Positions 1-7,790 of a DNA stretch of 32,931 bases are shown in pieces. Numbering within the stretch: position 1 is the first letter of the stretch; the number at the start of each line of letters is the position of its first letter. The stretch comes from DATEPR01 sp036503065 (GTDB lineage: Bacteria; Actinomycetota; Actinomycetes; Mycobacteriales; Pseudonocardiaceae): NCBI GenBank assembly GCA_036503065.1, contig DASXXM010000569.1:1-32931 (forward strand), read 5' to 3'. The notes beneath the pieces were generated by a model. That model ran no database searches, was not told the DNA's origin, and saw nothing but the letters and a program-made list of their open reading frames with translations. The translations under genes were made by a program, and so were the position numbers.

Positions 1-553
1 CGAGACGTGTTGCCCTGACATGTGCCCCCCAGGTGCGTTTCCGGATCTCGTGTCGCCAGACATGCTCGCACAACACGCATTGTCGTCGACACCGGTTGTC
101 ATCCGATACGACAGCTGACGGAAATGCCAGTTCACAATGGACGCAGACGATTGCAGTCGGTCGTCTATCGGTCACGGAGTGTCGCCTGAGCTGGACTTGC
201 CGAGATGGTCCCGCCAGCGGTGCAGGTCCTTGGACGGCCTGGCGTGGGCGAACAAGCTGACGGTCGAGGACCGGCGGCCGCTCAAGGCCCCTTGTTCCCG
301 ATGAGCGTCATCGAGCGACGCCGCCCACCGCAGCACCAGCCGCTGTTCCCAGTCCGTTTCGTCCATACGAACAGCCTCGGCCGAACAGCGCATCTGTTAT
401 ATATCGACGCGGATCGGTGGCCCAAACGACGACCGAGTCGTGACCAGCAGCCACTCAAATGGGTCAATGCGGCCAACACTCCACCACACGAGTGGATAGA
501 TCATTCTCGTCGTCCGTGGCCGCTGCCAGTGTCCTGCAACTCTGGGAGGGCTT
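1..553. other. left-edge region with no confident gene
   Basis: This stretch has lower GC and weaker third-position GC bias than the genes that follow. One reading frame is open from the left edge to a stop near base 115, but it has no recognisable protein features, so I do not call it the tail of a gene. The only candidate gene is a small minus-strand ORF at 172-366, listed separately. The last 10 bases before 554 carry the GGGAGG-type ribosome site of the lipoprotein gene. No repeat, RNA gene or insertion sequence was recognised. Confidence 0.5.
172..366 (-). CDS. doubtful small hypothetical protein (64 aa)
   Basis: A short ORF starts at ATG 366 and would encode 64 charged residues rich in Arg, Asp and Ser. 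It has no signal peptide, membrane segment or motif that I recognise. In its favour, a GAGG lies 8 bases before the ATG, and a TATATA stretch near 400 could be a -10 element for the same strand. Third-position GC is fairly high but below that of the neighbours. It could be a gene remnant or chance. An overlapping ORF at 282-479 looks less likely. No function can be proposed. Confidence 0.28.
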   Translation of the reverse strand: MDETDWEQRLVLRWAASLDDAHREQGALSGRRSSTVSLFAHARPSKDLHRWRDHLGKSSSGDTP

Positions 554-2407
554 GTGTCCAACAGATCCAGCACGATCGGCGCCATCGCCGTTGTCGCCGG
601 CATCGCCACGGCGTTGAGTGGTTGCTCGGCCACATCGAACAACGGCGGTTCGGCGGCCAACAACGGCCCGCTCAACGCCGATCCCCAGGCGCTCGCGTTG
701 TCGTCGCCCTACGTTCGGCCGAAGGTGCCCGACGCGGGCAGGATCACGCTTGCCGTCGACGAGGCGACGACCGCGTACAACAACACCATCAATTCCACCC
801 TCAACCTGGCCAATTCGTACGTGGACGGCCTGCTCCAGCCGCGTCCGTTCTTCGTCAACGACATCAACAACGTCACCAAGGTGCAGGTCGACGGCGACTT
901 GATGGATTCGGTCAAGTTGGTTTCGACCAGCCCCCAGGTCGTCCAGTACAACATCAAGAAGCAGGCGGTGTGGCAGGACGGCGCGCCGGTGGAGTGTGCC
1001 GACTTCTACCTCCAGTGGCTGGCCGGTGAGGTCACCACCGGCGACGTCGCGAGTTTGTTCAACAACGCGATCGACGGCCTCGACCACATCAGCAAGATCA
1101 CCTGCTCCAACGGCAACAAAACGGTGACCGCGACATACGGCCGGACCTGGGCGGACTGGCAGAACCTGTTCGGCGGCCTGATGCCGGCGCACGTGCTGGA
1201 GAAGGCGACCGGCGTCCCGGACGTCACCAAGTTGGACGACCGCAACCCGGCCGACCACACCGCACTGCTGAAGGTCGCCGGCTTCTACTCCGGCGGCCCC
1301 ACCCTCGGTCACGGCTTCGGCCTCCTGAACCTGGCCTACGACCTGTCGGCGGGGCCGTACATGCTCAAGTCCTTCGACAGCAAGTCCGACTCGGTGCTGG
1401 TCCGCAATCCGAAGTGGTGGGGCAACCCAGCCGGACCATCCACATTGGATATTCGGGTGAACACCGACGACGAGTCGGCCTACCAGCAGTTGCAGAACAA
1501 GGAGATCCAGATCGCGGCCGGTCAGCCCAACGGGCAGGTCGCCCAGCAGGTCCGCGCGAGTGGCGGCCAGGTCAGGCTGATCACCGGGGCCGGAGTGACC
1601 TACGAACATCTGGACTACAACGCGAAGAACGGGCTGTTCCTGCAATACCCCGAGATGCGCGCCGCGCTGTCGGACTGCGTGAACCGCCAGGATGTCATCA
1701 ACAAGGTCGTTGCCGACGTCGACCCGACGACCAAGCCGCTGGGCGAGGTGCTGTTCCGGCCCACCGAGACCGGCTACACCAACCACTACGCCAACACCGG
1801 CCGCGGCGACGAGACCGCCGCCAAGCAGGTGTTGCTCAACGCCGGCTGGACGATGGGACCCAGCGGCTACCTACAGAAGAACGGTCAGACGGCGACAATC
1901 ACCATCGGTCACAAGACCCAGGACCGCCGGGAGCAGACCGTGCAGACCATCCAGGCCGAGTGCAGGGCGGCCGGTATCCAGATTCTGGATTTCACCAGCG
2001 ACGGGTTCAACAGCAAGAATCTGTCCGCCGGCAATTACCAGGTCGCATTGTTCGCGTGGACGGGCAGCCCCTTCAAGTCGCCACTCACGTCGATCTACCA
2101 CACGTCGATCGGGAACCTGGGCGCGGCGAACTTCCAGAAGTACAGTGACACGGCGGTGGACCAGTTGCTGACCACCGCGGACGGTGAGCTGAACTACACC
2201 GCGAGGGTGCGGGAGTTGCAGCAGGCCGACCAGTTGATCGCCAAGGACAACTTCACGCTGCCGCTGTTCGCACTGCCGGAGTACGACGTCACGGACGGCT
2301 CGGTGACGAGCACCGCGGCGGACGGGAAACAGCAGAGCCTGCAGGACAATCAGGCCTCCATCGGTGTCCTGTGGGACGCGTTCAGCTGGCGGCGTGCTTC
2401 GTCCTGA
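554..2407 (+). CDS. ABC transporter substrate-binding lipoprotein, SBP_bac_5 (oligopeptide/DppA-OppA type)
   Basis: This protein of 617 aa is probably a lipid-anchored extracellular receptor that delivers peptides or a similar solute to an ABC importer. It starts at GTG 554 with GGGAGG just upstream. The N-terminus has a basic start, a hydrophobic stretch and an LSGC lipobox with the modified cysteine at residue 24. A Gly/Asn/Ser-rich linker follows. The mature part has the two-lobed family 5 layout, with the early segment asking for a 'W.DG.PV...DF' pattern (around residues 138-150) that is typical of these receptors. The length is normal for the family. No permease or ATPase gene is adjacent, so it is an orphan receptor within this window, or its partners lie elsewhere. 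Substrate is unknown. The gene is monocistronic and ends before a strong hairpin at 2483-2524. Confidence 0.88.
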   Translation: MSNRSSTIGAIAVVAGIATALSGCSATSNNGGSAANNGPLNADPQALALSSPYVRPKVPDAGRITLAVDEATTAYNNTINSTLNLANSYVDGLLQPRPFFVNDINNVTKVQVDGDLMDSVKLVSTSPQVVQYNIKKQAVWQDGAPVECADFYLQWLAGEVTTGDVASLFNNAIDGLDHISKITCSNGNKTVTATYGRTWADWQNLFGGLMPAHVLEKATGVPDVTKLDDRNPADHTALLKVAGFYSGGPTLGHGFGLLNLAYDLSAGPYMLKSFDSKSDSVLVRNPKWWGNPAGPSTLDIRVNTDDESAYQQLQNKEIQIAAGQPNGQVAQQVRASGGQVRLITGAGVTYEHLDYNAKNGLFLQYPEMRAALSDCVNRQDVINKVVADVDPTTKPLGEVLFRPTETGYTNHYANTGRGDETAAKQVLLNAGWTMGPSGYLQKNGQTATITIGHKTQDRREQTVQTIQAECRAAGIQILDFTSDGFNSKNLSAGNYQVALFAWTGSPFKSPLTSIYHTSIGNLGAANFQKYSDTAVDQLLTTADGELNYTARVRELQQADQLIAKDNFTLPLFALPEYDVTDGSVTSTAADGKQQSLQDNQASIGVLWDAFSWRRASS

Positions 2408-2482
2408 CGGATCGGGATGGTTTCGACGTTGGTAACCCTGCCTGCGAAACCACCCCGCGGCTCAATACAGGTTCGGCGGCGG

Positions 2483-2524
2483 CGAATGGCCGTGCCCGCG
2501 TGACAATGCGGGCACGGCCATTCG
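2483..2524. terminator. bidirectional hairpin terminator, 17-bp stem
   Basis: Perfectly complementary arms at 2483-2499 and 2508-2524 enclose an 8-base loop. The hairpin lies between two convergent genes, 76 bases after the lipoprotein stop and 10 bases after the stop of the secreted protein gene, so it can serve both. There is no U-tract, which is common in high-GC actinobacteria. Confidence 0.8.
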
Positions 2525-2533
2525 ATCTCCCCA

Positions 2534-3073
2534 TCAGCGGTGCGCTGATCCCGACTGTGGCGGAGCGGGGCAGAACGGCCCCGGCCCGCCGGTGACGACC
2601 CCGCCGCCACCCTGGCCAATGGTTACCGGACCTGGCTTGTCGCCGCCAGGACCGGGAACCGAAACGGTGCCGCCCCCGCCCGACGTCACCGGTTTGCCGT
2701 GGCCGTCACCGATCCGGACGATGCAGACGACGCACTTGCCCTTGTCCGGCTTCTGCAGTGGCATGACCTTGCCCGAACCGACCGTGACCTGCATTCCGCA
2801 GACCACACACATGCCGGGCTGTCCCGGCTTGCCGGGCCCGGGCTTGGTCACGACCACACCGCCGCTCCCACCATTCTGCGACACGGTCGGCACCTGCGAG
2901 CCCGGATCGGGCTGGACACGTTGGACACACCGCAGCGGTGGCAACAGGTGATTCGGCGTCGCCGTCGCGGCCGACGCCCCCAGCGTACTGATCAGCACCG
3001 CTGACAATGCGGCAACAACCGGTACACCAATGCGACCGATTCGGCGCATCGCCGTGGCCGACAGAGATCCCAT
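2534..3073 (-). CDS. secreted Gly/Pro-rich protein with two CxxC motifs
   Basis: I do not recognise the family. The protein has 179 aa. The start at ATG 3073 is well supported by a GAGGAGGA ribosome site 6 or so bases upstream. Residues 10-38 form a twin-arginine-free signal peptide: basic RRIGR, then a hydrophobic core, then Ala-rich cleavage sites around ASA or ATA (35-39). The mature chain is low complexity, made of Gly, Pro, Val and Lys, and is probably unstructured. It carries two CVVC motifs at 89-92 and 114-117, plus single cysteines at 49 and 168. Paired CxxC motifs can bind metal or form redox-active disulfides outside the cell, but nothing here decides between these. It diverges from the two-component system at 3339-5206, so control by that system is possible. 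It shares its terminator with the convergent lipoprotein gene. Confidence 0.75.
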   Translation of the reverse strand: MGSLSATAMRRIGRIGVPVVAALSAVLISTLGASAATATPNHLLPPLRCVQRVQPDPGSQVPTVSQNGGSGGVVVTKPGPGKPGQPGMCVVCGMQVTVGSGKVMPLQKPDKGKCVVCIVRIGDGHGKPVTSGGGGTVSVPGPGGDKPGPVTIGQGGGGVVTGGPGPFCPAPPQSGSAHR

Positions 3074-3144
3074 CAGGTCCTCCTCCTCAGTTTCCTCTCA
3101 GATGCCTAACGCCCATCTGATGACGATCAGCGAAGCAGGACAGC

Positions 3145-3174
3145 GGTTACAGCGCGGGAACAGCCGCAGTAACC
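3145..3174. promoter_or_regulatory. inverted repeat GGTTAC-N18-GTAACC in the divergent promoter region
   Basis: Arms at 3145-3150 and 3169-3174 are exact reverse complements. They lie between the secreted protein gene (start 3073) and the response regulator (start 3339). The same GTTAC/GTAAC half-sites recur at 3299-3314, closer to the response regulator. This may be an operator region. That is an inference from symmetry and position only. Confidence 0.35.
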
Positions 3175-3298
3175 AGCACGCAACCGATGAGCATCAATGC
3201 GGAACGATTTGTGCGATCCGCCATAGCCTGCGGTGCAGGTCGCCTTCCTCGAACGAGTGGACATGCTCGGCCACACCGGCGTCGAAGTACGAGTCGCT

Positions 3299-3314
3299 GT
3301 TACCCCGGTGTAAC
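3299..3314. promoter_or_regulatory. palindrome GTTACNCCGGNGTAAC upstream of the response regulator
   Basis: This 16-base sequence is a perfect palindrome apart from one mismatched base pair flanking the central CCGG. It ends 24 bases before the response regulator start codon. Its half-sites match those of the inverted repeat at 3145-3174. Placement fits an operator, possibly an autoregulatory one for the adjacent regulator, but OmpR-type regulators more often bind direct repeats. Confidence 0.42.
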
Positions 3315-3338
3315 CGCGCATGGTGAAGGCTGTGCCCG

Positions 3339-3992
3339 GTGCGGGTGCTGATCGTGGAGGACCATGTCGAGCTCGCCGAGACGGTAGCCACCGGCCTGCG
3401 GCGCGAGGGCATGGCCGTTGACCTGGCGTTCGATGGCGACCAGGCGTTGGAGCGCGGGAGCGTGCACGACTACGACGTGATCGTCCTGGACCGGGACCTG
3501 CCCAGGACGCATGGCGACGACGTGTGCCGGGCACTGGTCGCGGCGGGAGTACGGGCCAGGGTGTTGATGCTCACCGCGGCCGCCACCATCGAGGACCGGG
3601 TGTCAGGACTGGGCATCGGCGCCGACGACTACCTACCCAAGCCGTTCGCGTTCGCCGAGCTGATCGCGCGGCTGCGGGCCCTGGCCCGGCGCGCCCAGCC
3701 TGCGGCACCACCGGTGCTGACCAGCGGCGATATCTGGTTGGACCCGGGCAAGCGGGTGGCCAGCCGGGGCGGCCGCCGACTGGACCTGTCGCCGAAGGAG
3801 TTGGCCGTGCTGGAACTACTGCTGTACGCGGACGGCCGGGTGGTCTCCGCCGAGACGCTGCTGGAACGGGCGTGGGACGAGGCGGCCGATCCGTTCAGCA
3901 ACACGGTGAAGGTGACCGTCAGCCGGCTGCGCCGCAAGCTGGGCGACCCGCCGGTGATCGAGACCGTGCCACAAGCGGGATACCGGATCTGA
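3339..3992 (+). CDS. OmpR/PhoB-family two-component response regulator
   Basis: A DNA-binding response regulator of 217 aa. The N-terminal receiver domain (about 1-115) has the acidic pocket E7-D8, the phospho-acceptor D51 in 'VLDRDLP', the switch T79 and the conserved K101 in 'LPKPF'. The C-terminal winged-helix domain (about 125-217) ends in the usual 'TV.VTVSRLRRKLGDPPVIETVPQAGYRI' pattern region. Start is GTG 3339, with an AAGG about 10 bases upstream; the domain begins at once, so no longer start is needed. The gene is followed after 2 bases by the histidine kinase gene, so the two are a co-transcribed pair. Targets are unknown. The divergent secreted CxxC protein is one candidate. Confidence 0.95.
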   Translation: MRVLIVEDHVELAETVATGLRREGMAVDLAFDGDQALERGSVHDYDVIVLDRDLPRTHGDDVCRALVAAGVRARVLMLTAAATIEDRVSGLGIGADDYLPKPFAFAELIARLRALARRAQPAAPPVLTSGDIWLDPGKRVASRGGRRLDLSPKELAVLELLLYADGRVVSAETLLERAWDEAADPFSNTVKVTVSRLRRKLGDPPVIETVPQAGYRI

Positions 3993-3994
3993 GC

Positions 3995-5206
3995 GTGAAC
4001 ACGCCACGACGGACCATCCGGCTGCGGCTGACCCTGCTCTACGGCGGGCTGTTCGTGCTGGCCGGCGCCGCGCTGCTCGTCATCACGTACATCCTGGTGG
4101 CCAGCAACCTCACCGGTGGCGCCGGGCAGGCCACCACCAGTTCTGCCGGCACGGTCTTCAGGCAGGTCACCCCCGATGGCGTGATCACGGGCGGGTCGCA
4201 ACAGCCGTTGAACAGCCTGTCACCGGTCCAGGTGGTACAGGTCGGCGACGCGGTGAAGGCACAGGCCGTGATCCAGCGCTCGAACGACCTCCGGCAGTTG
4301 CTCGTCGTGTCCGGCATCGCGTTGGTGATCATGGCAGCGCTGTCGGTGGCGCTGGGATGGCTGGTGGCCGGGCGTGCGCTACGGCCGCTGCGCGTGATGA
4401 CCGGCAAGGCACGGCAGATTTCCGAGGCGAACCTGCACGAGCGTCTCTCGGTCGTCGGTCCGAACGACGAGCTGAAGGATCTAGGCGACACGTTCGACGG
4501 GCTGCTCGCCCGCCTGGACACGGCGTTCGCGGCACAGAAACGGTTCGTTGCCAACGCATCGCACGAGCTGCGCACCCCGTTGACATTGCAACGCGCCACG
4601 CTGGAGGTGGCGCTGGCCGATCCGACCGCGGACGTCGGCACGCTACGCGCGGTGTGCCAACGGGTTCTGAACGCGGGCGAGGCGCAGGAGCGGATGATCG
4701 AAGCCCTGCTCACCTTGGCGCGCAGCCAGCGCGGCCTGGACGTGCGCCGGCCGGTGGACCTGGCCGCCGCGGTCACGGAGGTGTTGGCCTCGTACGGATC
4801 CGGGCCGGTGGTACACGCCGAGCCTGCGCCCACTGTCGGTGATCTCCGGCTGGTGGAACGGCTGGTGGCCAACCTGGTGGACAACGCGGTGCACCACAAC
4901 GTGCCCGGTGGCGGTGTCACGGTCGAGACCGGTACGGTCGGCGGCCGATCGATGCTCCGGGTGACCAACGACGGCCCGCTGATCCCGCTCGACCGGGTCG
5001 GCACGCTGTTCGCGCCGTTCCTGCGGATGGCGGAGCGCACCGGCAACGGCGACGGGCACGGCCTCGGACTGTCCATTGTGGCCGCAATCGCGGACGCGCA
5101 CGGCGCCGAGATCCTGGCGGCGCCGAATGCGACCGGTGGCCTGACCGTCACCGTCCTGTTCCCGGCTGCGCGAGTACCGGCACAGACGTCCGGGATCATG
5201 TCGTGA
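3995..5206 (+). CDS. membrane sensor histidine kinase (partner of the upstream regulator)
   Basis: The kinase has 403 aa, starting at GTG 3995 only 2 bases after the regulator's stop, so it is likely translated by coupling. A longer open frame upstream overlaps the regulator and is spurious. Layout: membrane segment 1 (about 13-36), an extracellular loop of about 65 residues, membrane segment 2 (about 101-125), a HAMP linker (about 126-178), then the HisKA H-box with phospho-acceptor H190 in 'NASHELRTPL'. The HATPase domain follows, with an N-box 'NLVDNAVHHN' and a G-box 'GHGLGLSIV'. All catalytic boxes look intact. The short sensor loop has no recognised ligand domain, so the signal is unknown. 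The gene is convergent with the MFS gene, with only 21 bases between. Confidence 0.94.
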   Translation: MNTPRRTIRLRLTLLYGGLFVLAGAALLVITYILVASNLTGGAGQATTSSAGTVFRQVTPDGVITGGSQQPLNSLSPVQVVQVGDAVKAQAVIQRSNDLRQLLVVSGIALVIMAALSVALGWLVAGRALRPLRVMTGKARQISEANLHERLSVVGPNDELKDLGDTFDGLLARLDTAFAAQKRFVANASHELRTPLTLQRATLEVALADPTADVGTLRAVCQRVLNAGEAQERMIEALLTLARSQRGLDVRRPVDLAAAVTEVLASYGSGPVVHAEPAPTVGDLRLVERLVANLVDNAVHHNVPGGGVTVETGTVGGRSMLRVTNDGPLIPLDRVGTLFAPFLRMAERTGNGDGHGLGLSIVAAIADAHGAEILAAPNATGGLTVTVLFPAARVPAQTSGIMS

Positions 5207-5227
5207 CGCGGTCGAGCCACTCAGCCA

Positions 5228-6706
5228 TCAGGAGGGAGACGACTGGCTGACCGACTGCCGTGGATCACGGGGGATCACGATCGCGGTGAGCAGGCCGAGC
5301 AGCGCGACGACGCCGAGTGTCCCGAGTGCGAGCGCGAACGGCTGACCGGCCGGACTGGCCGCGCCGACCAGGAGTGAACCCACCAAGGCGGTGCCCAGCG
5401 ACGATCCGAGGTTCGACACGCTGCGGGACACGCCTGAGATGTCGCCCTGGACCGCCTCCGGGGAGCTGGACTGAACAAGGTTCACCGATGCGGTGAGCAT
5501 GATCCCGATTCCGACACCGAGCAGGAGCAGACCGGGAACGAAGCCGAGGACGCCGGAGTCCGGCCGGGCCAGCGCGAGGAGCAGGGCGATGCCGACCGTC
5601 GTGATGCCGAAGCCGCCACGGATGAGCCGTCGCTGGGTGTGCCGGCCTGCCATCCGCTCCGCCGCCGCCGATGCCACGAGGATACCGATCGTGGCGGGGA
5701 GCAGCATCAGGCCCGTCTCGATGGCGTCGTAGTGGCGTACCTCCTGGAGAAAGACGGCGATCACGAAGAACGCGCCCTGCAGGACGAGCCACTGGAGGTT
5801 CTGGGTGACCAGGCCGAGATTCGAGGTCCGGTTGCGGAACAGCCCGATGGAGCACAGCGGGTCCTTTCCGGCCCGCTCGCGCCGGTGGATGTGGACCAGA
5901 AACCCGACCAGGATCACCACTCCCAATCCGATGATCAGCCACACGGGCGAAACGCCGCCGACGTGGCTCACGACCGTCCCGCCGATCGAGAAATCCTTGC
6001 GGGCGACGAACCATCCATAGGTGCCGGTCAGCAGGACGCCGAGCACCACGAAGAACAACCCGGCCGCGGAGAGGATCGCGCCGAGGACGTCGAACCGTGG
6101 CCGCGGTTCTGGCCGGGCCGGGTCGACCAGTCGGCGCGTCAGGACGGCGATCCACAACACGACCAGTACCTGCAACAGGAAGGAGGCGCGCCAAGTGAGG
6201 TAACTCGTCAACAGACCACCGATCAACGGTCCTACCGCCGCGCCGAGCCCGCCGGCACCGCTGATCACGCCGAAATACCGGGCACGCGTCCTGACGTCCG
6301 AGAACAGCACGGAGATCAGAATGTAGATCGGCGGGATCAGCAGTGCGGAACCGATACCTGCCAGCAGGGAGTTGCCCACGATCATCAGCCCGAGCCCGGG
6401 GGTGAGCGCGGACAGCAACGCGCCGACGCCGTAGATCGCGAGACCGACGAGGAAGCACTTCTTGCGGCCCCAGATGTCCGTCAGCTTGCTGCCCGGAATC
6501 ATCAACGCCGCCATGGTGAGGGTGAACAGCGTGATGACCGCCTGGATGCCGAACACGGTGGTGTGCAGGTCATGCGCGATCGGGCTGATGGCAACGTTCA
6601 GGCTGGAGCCGGCGTACGTGCAGATGAACTGGCCGAGCGCCAGCGGGAACACGATCGCCCGCGCTGTCGGGGCGGGCCGTCCGGCGACGTCGTTCACATC
6701 CGCCAT
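5228..6706 (-). CDS. MFS transporter, DHA2-like (about 14 membrane segments)
   Basis: A major facilitator, probably a proton-driven drug or metabolite exporter in the cytoplasmic membrane. The chosen start gives 492 aa. Signature motif A is present after helix 2 as 'GSKLTDIWGRKK', and the long run of hydrophobic helices fits the 14-helix DHA2 branch. The substrate cannot be told from sequence. The start is uncertain. ATG 6706 is used because residues after it match a typical short N-terminus; an in-frame ATG at 6769 would add 21 basic residues. None has a clear ribosome site. A 23-bp element at 6726-6748, repeated upstream of another minus-strand gene, lies just before the chosen start. It diverges from the gene at 6833. 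Confidence 0.9.
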   Translation of the reverse strand: MADVNDVAGRPAPTARAIVFPLALGQFICTYAGSSLNVAISPIAHDLHTTVFGIQAVITLFTLTMAALMIPGSKLTDIWGRKKCFLVGLAIYGVGALLSALTPGLGLMIVGNSLLAGIGSALLIPPIYILISVLFSDVRTRARYFGVISGAGGLGAAVGPLIGGLLTSYLTWRASFLLQVLVVLWIAVLTRRLVDPARPEPRPRFDVLGAILSAAGLFFVVLGVLLTGTYGWFVARKDFSIGGTVVSHVGGVSPVWLIIGLGVVILVGFLVHIHRRERAGKDPLCSIGLFRNRTSNLGLVTQNLQWLVLQGAFFVIAVFLQEVRHYDAIETGLMLLPATIGILVASAAAERMAGRHTQRRLIRGGFGITTVGIALLLALARPDSGVLGFVPGLLLLGVGIGIMLTASVNLVQSSSPEAVQGDISGVSRSVSNLGSSLGTALVGSLLVGAASPAGQPFALALGTLGVVALLGLLTAIVIPRDPRQSVSQSSPS

Positions 6707-6725
6707 GGTGCGGCGCGCGAGTGCG

Positions 6726-6748
6726 CCCGACCTCATGCGGCGGGGATG
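6726..6748 (-). repeat. copy 1 of a 23-bp element shared with 31475-31497
   Basis: 22 of 23 bases match the copy at 31475-31497, with an unbroken identical run of 18 (6731-6748). Both copies sit just upstream of minus-strand membrane protein genes, in the same orientation. It may be a shared promoter or regulator site. It lies inside the longest possible MFS reading frame, so it could in principle be coding. Confidence 0.5.
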
Positions 6749-6832
6749 GGGTGCCGGTCCCGTGGCCATCGCCGGGGCGTCTCACTTGCGTGGGATGAGC
6801 ACAGGCGGCCGGGGGTCGACGATCATTCGGTC

Positions 6833-7318
6833 ATGCCCGCGCGGCCGGATCCGATCCTGAACGCCACCACCGTGGCGGTGGTGTTCGTGGGGTTCGGCGT
6901 GCGGGCGCTGGTGGAACTGCGCCGGCACCGCCGCCGGATCGCCGCGGAACTGTCCGAACTGGTGTGTGCCATGGTGCGTGGGGCCGTGGCCGCCGTGCTC
7001 GATCAGCTTGATCTCACCGACCTGGTGGTCGAGCGGGTCGACCTGGACCGCATCGTCGGGCAACTGGACCTCGATGCGATCGTCGGGCGGGTGGACTTCG
7101 TCGACATCGTGCGCCGGGCGGTGATCGACATCGACCTGCCGGAGATCATCCGGGAGTCCACTGCCTCGACGGTGTCCGACACCGTCCGGGATGTCCGAAT
7201 GCGCGGCATCGCGGCCGACGAGTCGGTGTCCACCTGGATCCACCGGGTCCTGCGCTCAGGACGCGACACTGCCATGCCGGCCACCGGGCCGGTTCCGGTG
7301 GCGCCGGATGAGCGGTGA
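6833..7318 (+). CDS. membrane-anchored repeat protein of unknown function, partner of RDD protein
   Basis: Function unknown, 161 aa. The N-terminus has a short hydrophobic segment (about 8-24), which may anchor it, followed by an Arg-rich stretch. Residues about 55-105 hold four to five imperfect repeats of 9-11 residues built on a 'hDhDxIVxxh' pattern (for example VDLDRIVGQ, LDLDAIVGR), ending in 'IDIDLPEIIRES'. The C-terminal part is charged. I recall similar repeats fused to or beside RDD membrane domains in other actinobacteria, which fits the next gene. The start ATG 6833 has no strong ribosome site. The end overlaps the RDD gene by 11 bases, so the two are probably translated together. 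Confidence 0.78.
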   Translation: MPARPDPILNATTVAVVFVGFGVRALVELRRHRRRIAAELSELVCAMVRGAVAAVLDQLDLTDLVVERVDLDRIVGQLDLDAIVGRVDFVDIVRRAVIDIDLPEIIRESTASTVSDTVRDVRMRGIAADESVSTWIHRVLRSGRDTAMPATGPVPVAPDER

Positions 7319-7790
7319 CCGGCCCATCCGTATCCCTTTTGTGCCAAGGGATGCGCGGGCCTGTCAGGGCCGGGCGGCCGGTATCGTCAGCCGTGGCCTG
7401 GCAGGCTGCATCGACATCGGTGTCCTGTTCGCCATGATGGTCGCGGCCTACGTCGGCTGGGCCGCGCTGTTGTTCGTGATCAACCCACCCGCGTTCCGGC
7501 CGCCGGTGGTACCGCATCCGCTGGCGGTTGTCGGTGGGTCCGTGCTGCTGGTCGGCTATCTCACCATCAGTTGGATCACGACCGGCCGTACCTACGGTGA
7601 CCAGGTGTTCGGTCTGCGGGTGCTCGACCGCCACGGCCGGGTGCCACACCTGGGACTCGCGCTCGCGCGCGCTGCGCTGTGCACGGTGTTCCTGCTCGGC
7701 CTGTTGTGGGTGGTGTTCAGCCCGCAGCGACGGTCCATTCAGGACGTCCTGTTGCGCACGTCGGTCGTCTACGACTGGCACTGTTCATGA
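7308..7790 (+). CDS. RDD family membrane protein
   Basis: A small integral membrane protein (160 aa) of the RDD family, whose members are mostly uncharacterised; some affect ion or compatible-solute transport. ATG 7308 lies within the end of the upstream gene, 11 bases of overlap. The family's Arg-x-x-Ala-x3-Asp pattern occurs as 'RGLAGCID' near residue 29-36. Three membrane segments can be seen (about 34-58, 71-91 and 119-136), with the conserved 'GRTYGDQVFGLRVLD' loop between the second and third, and 'RRSIQDVL' after the third. A longer frame from 7191 is only shadow sequence. The stop is shared in a TCATGA palindrome with the convergent AI-2E gene. Confidence 0.85.
   Translation: MSGDRPIRIPFVPRDARACQGRAAGIVSRGLAGCIDIGVLFAMMVAAYVGWAALLFVINPPAFRPPVVPHPLAVVGGSVLLVGYLTISWITTGRTYGDQVFGLRVLDRHGRVPHLGLALARAALCTVFLLGLLWVVFSPQRRSIQDVLLRTSVVYDWHCS

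Noticed and set aside
205..1029. Long plus-strand ORF overlapping the lipoprotein gene
   Set aside because: Arg/Gln-rich shadow of the lipoprotein gene in another frame; no family features.
464..1786. 440-codon minus-strand ORF opposite the lipoprotein gene
   Set aside because: Antisense open frame caused by high GC; the plus-strand protein has a lipobox and a family match.
3524..3994. Upstream extension of the histidine kinase frame
   Set aside because: It overlaps the response regulator in another frame, and the translation is Gly/Arg-rich nonsense; GTG 3995 is the natural start.
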